Positions 14,405 to 20,501 of a stretch of DNA of 20,501 nucleotides are shown here, piece by piece. Location of the stretch: the NCBI GenBank assembly GCA_902470905.1, contig CABRIC010000038.1:1-20501 (forward strand), in the 5' to 3' direction. The position numbers and the translations under genes are program-made. The notes beneath the pieces are model-generated. The model was not told the DNA's origin, ran no database searches, and worked only from the letters and a program-made list of their open reading frames with translations. Source of the stretch: an uncultured Collinsella sp. Its GTDB lineage: Bacteria > Actinomycetota > Coriobacteriia > Coriobacteriales > Coriobacteriaceae. How positions within the stretch are numbered: position 1 is the stretch's first letter; the number at the start of each line of letters is the position of its first letter.

Positions 14405-15337
14405 CTAGAGGTGGCTGATGATCAGTTCCATCTTGCCTTCGAGGTCGATGGAGCTGACGGTGCTCGGGGCCAGCAGGTGGCTTCCCTTGTGGACGGGGTC
14501 GCCGCAGACGGTGCCTTCGCCGTCGATGACCGACAGACACATGAAGGGCCAGCGCTGCTCCAAGGTCTTGCTGCCGTCGACGCGCACGCGATCGACGGTG
14601 TAGCAGGGGTTGGACTCGAGCTTGGTTACGCCATCGACCTCGGGCGCGGTCACCGTGCCGTCGGTCGGAGCCTGAGCATCAAAGTCGATGCATTCGAGGC
14701 TCTGCTCAATGTGCAGTGGGCGCAGCTTGCCGTCGGTGCCGGGGCGGTCGTAGTCGTACAGGCGATATGTCACGTCGCTCGACTGCTGCGTCTCCAGAAT
14801 CAGCGTGCCGGTCTTGATGGCGTGAACGGTGCCGGAGTCGATCTGGAAAAAGTCTCCCTTGTGAATCGGCAGCACGTTGAGCATCTCGTCCCAACGGCCC
14901 TCTTCGATCATCTGTGCGGCCTCGGCGCGGTCGTGCGCGCGCTGGCCGACGATGATCGTGGCGCCGGGCTCGCAGTCCAGCACATACCAGCACTCGGTTT
15001 TGCCCAGGCTGCCGTTCTCGTGCTTGGCGGCGTACTCGTCGTTGGGATGAATCTGGATTGAAAGGTCGTCCTTGGCATCCAGAATCTTAATGAGCAGCGG
15101 GAACTCCTTGCCCTCGCAATTGCCAAAGAGCTCGCGGTGCTCGGCCCACAGCCACGACAGCGTGTGACCGGCATACGGGCCCTCCGCAATCTGGCAGTCA
15201 CCGTTGGGATGGGCCGAGATGGCCCAGCACTCACCGATGGGACCTTCGGGAATGTCGTAACCAAATACGGTTTCGAGCTGGCGGCCGCCCCAGATCTTCT
15301 CGTGAAAGATCGGCGTCAGTTTAATCAAATCGGACAT
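14405..15337 (-). CDS. manA: Mannose-6-phosphate isomerase, class I
   Basis: ManA interconverts mannose 6-phosphate and fructose 6-phosphate in the cytoplasm, linking mannose to glycolysis or to GDP-mannose supply. The 310-residue protein is of the short Bacillus-like class I type. The zinc site is visible as QIHPND (Gln95, His97), KTECWYV (Glu115) and SGTVHAI (His172) in a cupin fold, and IWGGRQL is the conserved N-terminal block. The start at 15337 is preferred because GGGGG lies seven bases upstream; an ATG at 15343 is one base from that site and would add two residues. It lies downstream of a HutC-type regulator gene on the same strand, 74 bases after its stop, so co-transcription is likely. 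Confidence 0.95.
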   Translation of the reverse strand: MSDLIKLTPIFHEKIWGGRQLETVFGYDIPEGPIGECWAISAHPNGDCQIAEGPYAGHTLSWLWAEHRELFGNCEGKEFPLLIKILDAKDDLSIQIHPNDEYAAKHENGSLGKTECWYVLDCEPGATIIVGQRAHDRAEAAQMIEEGRWDEMLNVLPIHKGDFFQIDSGTVHAIKTGTLILETQQSSDVTYRLYDYDRPGTDGKLRPLHIEQSLECIDFDAQAPTDGTVTAPEVDGVTKLESNPCYTVDRVRVDGSKTLEQRWPFMCLSVIDGEGTVCGDPVHKGSHLLAPSTVSSIDLEGKMELIISHL

Positions 15338-15360
15338 GTTCATACCCCCATTGTGTTGCG

Positions 15361-15396
15361 CGGGCGCTGCACAAAACAGCTCAAAGCGAGCGCCCG
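15361..15396 (-). other. Hairpin between the GntR gene and manA
   Basis: CGGGCGCT (15361-15368) pairs with AGCGCCCG (15389-15396) across a 20-base loop. It lies in the short gap of the presumed two-gene message and has no T run on the minus strand. It could affect message processing or relative expression. Confidence 0.4.
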
Positions 15397-15411
15397 GATG
15401 ACTACAAAAAC

Positions 15412-16131
15412 CTATGCCAACGTTACGTTGTGCAACTCAAAGCGGTCGCCAACGTTGCGCGAGACCGAATACTCAAAGGCGGCGCCGCTGTCCAAAAAGC
15501 CAATCTGGGTGAGCTCGAGCAGGGGAGAGCCAAGTTTGGTGTCCAGACGCTCGGCTTCTTCCTCGGTTGCTGCCACGGCGCGAATGGTACGGTGGAAGCT
15601 CGAAATCTTCAGCCCACATTGCTCGCGGATGAAGCGGTAGACCGATCCGTACAGGTCCTTCTTTTTAAGGCCTGGAATCAGCTCGAGGGGCATGTAGGTG
15701 TACTCGATAACGATGGGCTTCTCATCGGCCTGACGCACGCGCACGACGTGATAGGCAAAGTCATCCTCGGCAATTCCCAGCTGGGCTGCGATGTCCGCTG
15801 GTGGATTAACGATCGAGAAATCGTAGACCACCGAGGTCACCTTCTCCCCGCGATGCTCGTACGAAAAGCCTTGGGCGCGGTCGTTCTTGCCTTGGAAAAA
15901 CACCTGGCCGGGAAGCCCCGCCGCGTCCTTGACGTAGGTGCCCGATCCGCGCCGGCTGGTGATCAAGCCCTCCTCGGTAATCTGCTCAATCGCACGTTTG
16001 ACGGTGATCTTAGAAACGCTATACAGCTCGCAAAACTCTACGACGGTGGGAAGCTTGTCGCCCGGTTTAAGTGCGCCGTCCTCGATGCTTCGACGAATGT
16101 CTGCAGCTATCGCCTCGTATTTGGGAATCAT
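15412..16131 (-). CDS. GntR family regulator, HutC subfamily
   Basis: The 239-residue protein has an N-terminal winged helix (about 1-70), with KYEAIAADIRRSIEDGALKPGDKLPT and a recognition segment SKITVKRAIEQITEEGLITSRRGSGTYV typical of GntR. A UTRA effector-binding domain follows (about 85-235), as in NagR, TreR and other HutC-type regulators that usually sense sugars or sugar phosphates. AAAGGAGG lies four bases before the ATG at 16131. It is upstream of manA on the same strand and divergent from a ROK kinase. A sugar phosphate is the expected ligand, but which one cannot be told. Confidence 0.94.
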   Translation of the reverse strand: MIPKYEAIAADIRRSIEDGALKPGDKLPTVVEFCELYSVSKITVKRAIEQITEEGLITSRRGSGTYVKDAAGLPGQVFFQGKNDRAQGFSYEHRGEKVTSVVYDFSIVNPPADIAAQLGIAEDDFAYHVVRVRQADEKPIVIEYTYMPLELIPGLKKKDLYGSVYRFIREQCGLKISSFHRTIRAVAATEEEAERLDTKLGSPLLELTQIGFLDSGAAFEYSVSRNVGDRFELHNVTLA

Positions 16132-16167
16132 GGAACCTCCTTTCCAACTTGATTGAGAATAAAAGAA

Positions 16168-16179
16168 AGTATAGTCAAC
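16168..16179. promoter_or_regulatory. Candidate HutC-type operator over a -10 box
   Basis: GTATAGTCAAC (16169-16179) resembles the GTNTAGAC-like sites of NagR/DasR-group regulators. On the minus strand the same bases include TATACT (16173 down to 16168), a good -10 box about 37 bases before the gntR start. Overlap of the two would give self-repression. No clear -35 is visible. Confidence 0.4.
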
Positions 16180-16287
16180 ACCTAAGTATCTCTATTGAGT
16201 TATTGAAAAGTTCGAGAAAGATAAAATTAAAAGTCGCCCCGCTTGTAAAATTAGAGCGTTTTAAATGATAAACATCTGAGTAGTGTC

Positions 16288-16335
16288 GTGTTGAGAAATG
16301 ATCGGTCCGAGGACGGGGCCGAACCGATATAACAC
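16288..16335. other. Potential structured element in the gntR/ROK kinase intergenic region
   Basis: GTGTT (16288-16292) can pair with AACAC (16331-16335), and inside it ATCGGT (16301-16306) pairs with ACCGAT (16323-16328). A 25-codon ORF (16298-16375, MIGPRTGPNRYNTQ...) runs through it and stops at the base of the next hairpin, but its ribosome site is poor. The wider 337-bp gap (16132-16468) is AT-rich on the left and holds the operator candidate, this element and the terminator-like hairpin. Confidence 0.35.
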
Positions 16336-16373
16336 CCAGCGAACCGAATCTCGTACTCTGCGCTTCCCCAGAT

Positions 16374-16415
16374 AAAACCTGCCAAAACAAACCTGTCCCT
16401 TTTTGGTAGGTTTTT
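16374..16415. terminator. Terminator-like hairpin upstream of the ROK kinase gene
   Basis: AAAACCTGCCAAAA (16374-16387) pairs with TTTTGGTAGGTTTT (16401-16414) over 14 bp, including one G-T pair, around a 13-base loop. A/T tracts on both sides make it terminator-like in both directions. No known gene ends here because the flanking genes diverge, so it would act on a leader or on an unannotated transcript. Confidence 0.6.
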
Positions 16416-16428
16416 GCCTTGGGAGCGG

Positions 16429-16434
16429 TACCAT
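16429..16434 (+). promoter_or_regulatory. Candidate -10 of the ROK kinase gene
   Basis: TACCAT lies just after the terminator-like hairpin and 35 bases before the start at 16469. A similar TACCATA occurs before ppaC (17509-17515). If this is the promoter, the hairpin at 16374 is outside the message. Confidence 0.3.
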
Positions 16435-16468
16435 ACAGGCAATGTTTAAACGAGAAAGGTGGGCTCCC

Positions 16469-17422
16469 ATGGAACCTAAGCAGTACTACATCGGCATCGA
16501 CGTCGGCGGCACTTCGGTTAAGGAGGGCCTGTTCGACGAGGACGGCAACCTGCTTGCCAAGGCCAGCGTGCCCACGCCTCCTATCGTTGACGCTGCGGGC
16601 TTTGCCGCGGTGACCGAGGCTATCGACCAGGTGGTCGCCAAGGCACAGATTCCGCGTGCCTTTGTGGCGGGCATTGGCCTGGCCGTTCCGTGTCCCATCC
16701 CGGCGTCGGGCGATGCCAAGGTCAAGGCCAACATTGCCATTAACCTGCCCGAGCTGAGGGTCGCCATTCAGGAGCACTGCCCCGATGCGGTCGTTAAGTA
16801 TGAGAACGATGCCAACGCCGCCGCCATGGGCGAGGCCTGGCTCGGTTCTGCCAAGGGCGTGCAGAACGTGGTGATGGTCACCATTGGTACCGGCGTGGGC
16901 GGCGGCGTTATCGTTAACGGCGACGTGGTATCGGGCGTTGTGGGTGCTGGCGGCGAGATTGGCCACATGTGCCTGAACCCGGCCGAGGAGCGCACCTGCG
17001 GCTGCGGCGGCCATGGCCACCTGGAGCAGTATTCCAGCGCCACCGGCGTGGTGAGCAACTACCTTGCCGAGTGCAAGAAGGCGGGCGTCGAGCCCATCGA
17101 GCTGACCGGCCCCTCCGATTCCAAGGACGTGTTCCAGGCTTGTCGCGAGGGCGACAAGCTCGCGCTGGCCGCGGCCGATACCATGGCCGACTATCTCGGT
17201 CGCGCCCTGGCACTTATCGCCAACGTGGTCGACCCCGAGATGTTCCTCATCGGCGGCGGCGCCTCCGCCTCGGCCGATGTCTACCTCGACAAGGTTCGCG
17301 AGCACTTCCAGCACTACGCGCTTTCCGCCTCGCGCGAGACGCCCATTAAGGTTGCTTCGCTCGGAAACGACGCCGGTATCATCGGTGCCGCCTACGTAGC
17401 TCTGCGCGCCGCTGGCAAATAG
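16469..17422 (+). CDS. ROK family glucokinase
   Basis: ROK kinases phosphorylate glucose or a related sugar with ATP in the cytoplasm. The 317-residue protein has phosphate-1 loop IGIDVGGTSVKEG (8-20), catalytic ENDANAAAMGE with Asp114, the TIGTGVGGG phosphate-2 loop, and the zinc motif GEIGHM (His166) with CGCGGHGHLE (Cys177, Cys179). The third zinc cysteine is His184 here, so the site would be His/Cys/Cys/His. The SSATG after it is typical of glucokinases. The start at 16469 has AGGTGG six bases upstream; an in-frame ATG at 16442 has no ribosome site. It diverges from a HutC regulator and manA, suggesting a hexose-phosphate entry block. Glucose is the most likely substrate, but mannose or others are possible. 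Confidence 0.9.
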   Translation: MEPKQYYIGIDVGGTSVKEGLFDEDGNLLAKASVPTPPIVDAAGFAAVTEAIDQVVAKAQIPRAFVAGIGLAVPCPIPASGDAKVKANIAINLPELRVAIQEHCPDAVVKYENDANAAAMGEAWLGSAKGVQNVVMVTIGTGVGGGVIVNGDVVSGVVGAGGEIGHMCLNPAEERTCGCGGHGHLEQYSSATGVVSNYLAECKKAGVEPIELTGPSDSKDVFQACREGDKLALAAADTMADYLGRALALIANVVDPEMFLIGGGASASADVYLDKVREHFQHYALSASRETPIKVASLGNDAGIIGAAYVALRAAGK

Positions 17423-17465
17423 CTGGTGCAGGGGGCGGACTTGGCTCCCGTGCCTGCCCCAAAAT

Positions 17466-17514
17466 ATGCCGTGGCCCTTCCGTCTGCGAAGGCTCGGCAT
17501 CGGCGTGCTACCAT
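17466..17514 (+). promoter_or_regulatory. Hairpin and candidate -10 before ppaC
   Basis: ATGCCG (17466-17471) pairs with CGGCAT (17495-17500), with CCTT/AAGG pairing inside; it may be the ROK gene terminator, although no T run follows. TACCAT at 17509-17514 is a possible -10 for ppaC, about 44 bases before its start. Confidence 0.35.
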
Positions 17515-17557
17515 AGCTACGTCCAAGTACACATATCAAGTCAAGTGGAGGATATCC

Positions 17558-18481
17558 ATGGCAAACGTTCTTGTCTTTGGTCACCAGAACCCCGATAACG
17601 ACGCCATCATGAGCGCCGTCGTCCTGTCCCAGCTGCTCAACCAGGTTGAGTGTGCCGGCAACACCTACGAGGCCTGCGCCCTTGGTCAGCTTCCGGCCGA
17701 GTCCGCCAAGCTGCTCGCCGACGCCGGCATCGCCGAGCCCCGCGTGATCGAGTCCGTCGAGGCTGGTCAGCTCGTCGTCCTCACCGACCACAACGAGTCT
17801 GCCCAGTCCGTCGCCGGCCTTAAGGACGCCACGGTCTTTGGCGTTGTCGATCATCACCGCATCGGCGACTTCGAGACCGCCGGCCCGCTGCACTACATCT
17901 GCCTGCCCTGGGGCTCCAGCTGCACCATCGTCACCAAGCTCGCCGGCGTGCTCGGCGTTGAGCTTTCCGACGTCCAGGCCAAGCTGCTGCTCTCGGCCAT
18001 GATGACCGACACGCTCATGCTCAAGAGCCCCACCACCACCGATGTCGACCGCGCCGTCGCCGCCAAGCTCGGCGAGCAGGTGGGCGTCGACCCGGTCAAG
18101 TTTGGCATGGAGGTCTTCCTCACCCGTCCGTCCGGCTCCTTCACCGCAGCTGAGATGGTCGGCAACGACATCAAGATGTTCGAGCCTGCCGGCAAGAAGC
18201 TGCTCATCGGCCAGTACGAGACTGTCGACAAGAGCCGTGCGCTTGGCATGATCGACGAGATTCGCGAGGCCATGCGCGCCTACGCCGCCGAGAAGGGTGC
18301 CGACGGCATCGTCCTGTGCATCACCGACATCATGGAGGAGGGCTCGCAGGTCCTGCTCGAGGGCGAGACCGAGGCCGCTCAGAAGGGCCTGGGCATTGCC
18401 GACGAGCACGACGGCGTCTGGATGCCGGGCGTCCTCTCCCGTAAGAAGCAGGTCGCTGCCCCCATCATGGCCGCCTGCTAG
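17558..18481 (+). CDS. ppaC: Manganese-dependent inorganic pyrophosphatase, family II
   Basis: This enzyme splits pyrophosphate to two phosphates, which pulls nucleic acid, protein and lipid synthesis forward. It belongs to the DHH superfamily. The 307-residue length is normal. The metal-binding set is in place: GHQNPDNDAI with His9, Asp13 and Asp15, DHNE at 77-80, and DHHRIGDFE with Asp98, His99 and His100. The middle motif LLSAMMTDTLMLKSPTTT and the C-terminal substrate-binding PGVLSRKKQVAAP follow. GGAGG six bases before the ATG at 17558 fixes the start. The gene is flanked by its own terminator and is probably monocistronic. Confidence 0.98.
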   Translation: MANVLVFGHQNPDNDAIMSAVVLSQLLNQVECAGNTYEACALGQLPAESAKLLADAGIAEPRVIESVEAGQLVVLTDHNESAQSVAGLKDATVFGVVDHHRIGDFETAGPLHYICLPWGSSCTIVTKLAGVLGVELSDVQAKLLLSAMMTDTLMLKSPTTTDVDRAVAAKLGEQVGVDPVKFGMEVFLTRPSGSFTAAEMVGNDIKMFEPAGKKLLIGQYETVDKSRALGMIDEIREAMRAYAAEKGADGIVLCITDIMEEGSQVLLEGETEAAQKGLGIADEHDGVWMPGVLSRKKQVAAPIMAAC

Positions 18482-18500
18482 GTTTAGTTGACCAAACGCC

Positions 18501-18540
18501 ACGACCGGATCGCGGATGCCCCGCGCTCCGGTCGTTTTTT
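18501..18540 (+). terminator. Terminator after ppaC
   Basis: ACGACCGGA (18501-18509) pairs with TCCGGTCGT (18527-18535), continuing as CGCGG/CCGCG (18511-18515 with 18521-18525). A run of six T ends at 18540. Confidence 0.92.
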
Positions 18541-18679
18541 GTGCACGGCGCCGCGTCGTCTCTTGGATAGGCGTGCCCGTGCCGTTGAGCAAAAAATGTT
18601 CAACCTGTGGTTCCGCTTTTCGGCCACGCTTGCGCGCTTGTCGTGCAGGGTAGGCTAGATGCAAGCGTAATACGTTAGA

Positions 18680-18715
18680 GCGCGGCGCCGCCACTTGGGC
18701 GGGCCGTGCTTTTTT
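18680..18715 (+). terminator. Terminator-like hairpin in the nhaA upstream region (possible attenuator)
   Basis: GCGCGGC (18680-18686) pairs with GCCGTGC (18703-18709), with one G-U, and CCGCC pairs with GGCGG inside. Six T follow at 18710-18715. It ends 33 bases before the nhaA start. ppaC already has its own terminator 140 bases upstream and no gene is visible between them, so this hairpin may control read-through into nhaA. Confidence 0.65.
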
Positions 18716-18718
18716 AAG

Positions 18719-18734
18719 ACGGGAGCTTTCCCGT
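18719..18734 (+). other. Small hairpin beside the nhaA ribosome site
   Basis: ACGGGA (18719-18724) and TCCCGT (18729-18734) close a GCTT loop directly before the Shine-Dalgarno AAAGGAG (18736-18742). Confidence 0.5.
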
Positions 18735-18748
18735 GAAAGGAGCCGCCC

Positions 18749-20107
18749 ATGGCAGCACCCGAGCAGCTGTTCAACGTCCGTGAGCGCAAGCGTTTTGAGC
18801 GCCATGACATTTGGGAGCGCATCGCCGAGAACGGCACGATTTCCGCCGCCGTCATGGTCTTCGCCGCCATCGCCGCCGTCATTTGCGCCAATACCGATGC
18901 CTACGAGGCCATCCATCACTTTTTGGAGACCCCGCTGTATGTGGGTCTGGGCAACCTTACGGCCGGTCTCACCGTTGAACTATTCGTCAACGACTTCCTC
19001 ATGGCGATCTTCTTTTTGTTGGTGGGCATTGAGCTTAAGTACGAGATGACGGTCGGCGAGCTCAAGAACCCGCGCCAGGCTATGCTTCCCATGCTGGCGG
19101 CCGTGGGCGGCGTCGTCGTTCCCGCCTGCATCTATCTGATCTTTAACCATGCCGGCGCGCACAACGGCTGGGCCATTCCCATGGCAACCGATATTGCCTT
19201 TGCGCTGGGCGTGCTGTCGCTTTTGGGCAACCGCGTGCCCAACGGCGTGCGCGTGTTCTTCTCGACGCTCGCCATCGCCGACGACCTCATCTCCATCGCC
19301 GCCATCGCCATCTTCTACGGTCAGAGCCCCAATCCGTTTTGGTTGGGCGCCGCCGCGCTTGTGACCTGTGCGCTCGTGTGGCTCAACAAGACGCAGCATT
19401 ACCGCCTTGCCCCGTATTCGGTACTGGGCCTGCTGTTGTGGTTCTGCATGTTCAAGAGCGGCGTACATGCTACGCTTGCTGGCGTCATCTTGGCCTTTAC
19501 CATACCGGCCAAGTGCGGCGTCAAGCTCGATAGCCTCACCGATTGGTTGGGCGAGTGCCTGCCGCTGCTCGACGACCGCTACGACGACGAGGCGCACATC
19601 TTGGGCCAGCACGACTTTACCGTCTCGACCACCAAGGTCGAGCGCGTCATGCACCGCGTCACCCCGCCGCTCATCCGCATGGAGCGTCTGATCTCCACGC
19701 CGGTTAACTTTGTGATTCTGCCGATCTTTGCGTTCGTCAACGCACAGGTTCGCCTAGTGGGCGTGGACATGAGCACGCTACTCACCGACCCGGTGACGCT
19801 CGGCGTGTACTTTGGCATGCTGCTGGGCAAGCCGATCGGTATCTTTGGCATGACGTTCGCCTTGGTCAAGCTCAAGGCCTGCGAGCTGCCGCGCAATGTC
19901 AACTGGCACATGATTGCCGGTGTGGGCATTCTGGGCGGCATCGGCTTTACCATGTCGATTCTCATTAGCGGCCTTGCCTTCCCGACGGCCCAGTTTGAGG
20001 TTCTGGCTGCCAAGGCCGCCATTCTTGCCGGTTCTGTCACCGCGGCCGTACTTGGCATGATCTACATGAGTGTGATCTGCAAGCACCCCGCGCCCAAGGA
20101 CGAGTAA
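18749..20107 (+). CDS. nhaA: Na+/H+ antiporter NhaA
   Basis: NhaA exchanges internal sodium (or lithium) for external protons at the cell membrane and supports pH and salt balance. The 452-residue protein has about twelve membrane helices beginning near residue 31. The key acidic residues are seen as MATDIAFALG (Asp148, equal to E. coli Asp133) and LAIADDL (Asp178 and Asp179, equal to Asp163/Asp164). The conserved Lys of GKPIGIFG follows in the C-terminal half. It is longer than the E. coli protein (about 390) through an N-terminal hydrophilic start and a charged central loop, DDRYDDEAHILGQHD. AAGGAG six bases before the ATG sets the start. The upstream region carries terminator-like and ribosome-site hairpins. 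Confidence 0.97.
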   Translation: MAAPEQLFNVRERKRFERHDIWERIAENGTISAAVMVFAAIAAVICANTDAYEAIHHFLETPLYVGLGNLTAGLTVELFVNDFLMAIFFLLVGIELKYEMTVGELKNPRQAMLPMLAAVGGVVVPACIYLIFNHAGAHNGWAIPMATDIAFALGVLSLLGNRVPNGVRVFFSTLAIADDLISIAAIAIFYGQSPNPFWLGAAALVTCALVWLNKTQHYRLAPYSVLGLLLWFCMFKSGVHATLAGVILAFTIPAKCGVKLDSLTDWLGECLPLLDDRYDDEAHILGQHDFTVSTTKVERVMHRVTPPLIRMERLISTPVNFVILPIFAFVNAQVRLVGVDMSTLLTDPVTLGVYFGMLLGKPIGIFGMTFALVKLKACELPRNVNWHMIAGVGILGGIGFTMSILISGLAFPTAQFEVLAAKAAILAGSVTAAVLGMIYMSVICKHPAPKDE

Positions 20108-20160
20108 AAGTTCGAAAACAGACACCAGAACCGGTTTGGATGCGTTCGAAACTCGGATCC

Positions 20161-20189
20161 GGGTGCTACTGGCCCTCTGCCAGACACCC
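20161..20189 (+). other. Hairpin downstream of nhaA
   Basis: GGGTG (20161-20165) pairs with CACCC (20185-20189), and CTGGC pairs with GCCAG (20069-type inner stem at 20169-20173 with 20179-20183). There is no T run; it precedes the main terminator. Confidence 0.5.
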
Positions 20190-20200
20190 CCGTGGTCAAA

Positions 20201-20242
20201 AAACGCCGTTTGTGAGTACTGTCACAAACGGCGTTTCATTTT
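20201..20242 (+). terminator. Terminator after nhaA
   Basis: A perfect 15-bp stem, 20201-20215 with 20222-20236, surrounds a GTACTG loop, then CATTTT follows. On the minus strand the right side reads into six T, so it may also end the convergent gene. Confidence 0.85.
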
Positions 20243-20338
20243 AGGTGTGGAAAATAATGAACAAAGTTATAAGAACTGTACGTTAATGAGTGAGCATCGA
20301 CTTCCAATTCGGCGCTGGTTGACGGTGACTAGGGAGTT

Positions 20339-20401
20339 TCAAGTCCAGTTTTGCCGATTTCGACCAAAAATCGCTGCTACTAAAAAAGTAACAGTACTCA
20401 T
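20339..20401 (-). CDS. Possible 20-residue small ORF
   Basis: The ORF reads MSTVTFLVAAIFGRNRQNWT and has AAAGGG five bases before its ATG. Its first half is hydrophobic. It lies in the non-coding tail, 79 bases past the stop of the truncated minus-strand gene. Short ORFs with a chance purine-rich leader are common, so this is weak; comparison among relatives would decide. Confidence 0.2.
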   Translation of the reverse strand: MSTVTFLVAAIFGRNRQNWT

Positions 20402-20480
20402 ATTTGCCCTTTTTTGGCCACAAGCCCTAAAACAAGCCACGCCAGGGTCGGGAAACGGGCCAAATCGTCGGCCTCGAGGC

Positions 20481-20501
20481 TTATTCCACGGTGCCGTAGA
20501 T
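20481..20501 (-). CDS. Partial minus-strand gene, last six codons
   Basis: The minus strand from the window edge reads Ile-Tyr-Gly-Thr-Val-Glu then TAA, using codons favoured by the neighbouring genes. This may be the C-terminus of a gene mostly outside the window. Too little is present to name it. Confidence 0.35.
   Translation of the reverse strand: MYGTVE

Larger units (their letters stand above)
20108..20480. other. Non-coding tail between nhaA and a minus-strand gene
   Basis: This 373-bp stretch is lower in GC than the neighbouring genes. It holds two hairpins (20161-20189 and 20201-20236), a repeated GTTCGAAA (about 20112 and 20148), an inverted pair GAGTACTGTCAC / GTAACAGTACTC (20214-20225 with 20388-20399, one mismatch), and a 20-codon minus-strand ORF. 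I see no tRNA and no transposase. Confidence 0.6.

Noticed and set aside
16175..18919. A 914-codon open frame on the minus strand across the ROK kinase, ppaC and into nhaA
   Set aside because: It is antisense to two clearly identified genes and has no family features. High-GC codon use removes stop codons from the opposite strand, which explains its length.

Overview
The window looks like the left end of an assembled contig from a GC-rich gut Actinobacterium of class Coriobacteriia, probably Collinsella or a close relative. This is inferred from the high-GC codon usage, the very clear Shine-Dalgarno sites, and the gene types; no marker gene such as rRNA is present to prove it. Bases 1-47 are not biological: they match an Illumina Nextera i7 adapter with an 8-base index and the 19-base transposon mosaic end. 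Genomic sequence begins at base 48.

Layout. A terminator of a gene lost off the contig end (59-105) is followed by a GNAT acetyltransferase (minus) and divergent purH (plus), an unrecognised 236-residue protein (plus), and a PucR-type regulator (minus). The regulator diverges from a two-gene operon encoding an ornithine cyclodeaminase/mu-crystallin family enzyme and a class I/II aminotransferase. Next comes an OmpR-type response regulator with a BceS-like short sensor kinase (plus), uspA (minus) and, divergent from it, uppP (plus, TTG start). A PcrA/UvrD helicase with unusual low-complexity additions follows. Then comes a sugar-phosphate block: manA and a GntR/HutC regulator (minus), divergent from a ROK-family glucokinase (plus). 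The window ends with a family II pyrophosphatase (ppaC), an nhaA antiporter with a hairpin-rich leader, and the last codons of a minus-strand gene cut by the window edge.

How the genes fit together. Most are housekeeping: purine synthesis, DNA repair, pyrophosphate removal, sodium/proton exchange and undecaprenyl-phosphate recycling. Two local circuits are suggested: PucR over the cyclodeaminase/aminotransferase pair, and the HutC-type regulator over manA and possibly the ROK kinase. The sensor kinase is of the bacitracin-sensor type and lies one gene from uppP, whose substrate is the bacitracin target, but no BceAB transporter is visible here.

The less ordinary content is mostly non-coding: two long nested inverted repeats placed between convergent genes, terminator-like hairpins upstream of the glucokinase and nhaA genes where no upstream gene needs them, and a low-GC 3' tail with an inverted sequence pair and a 20-codon ORF. 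No CRISPR array, tRNA, rRNA, transposase or prophage gene was seen.
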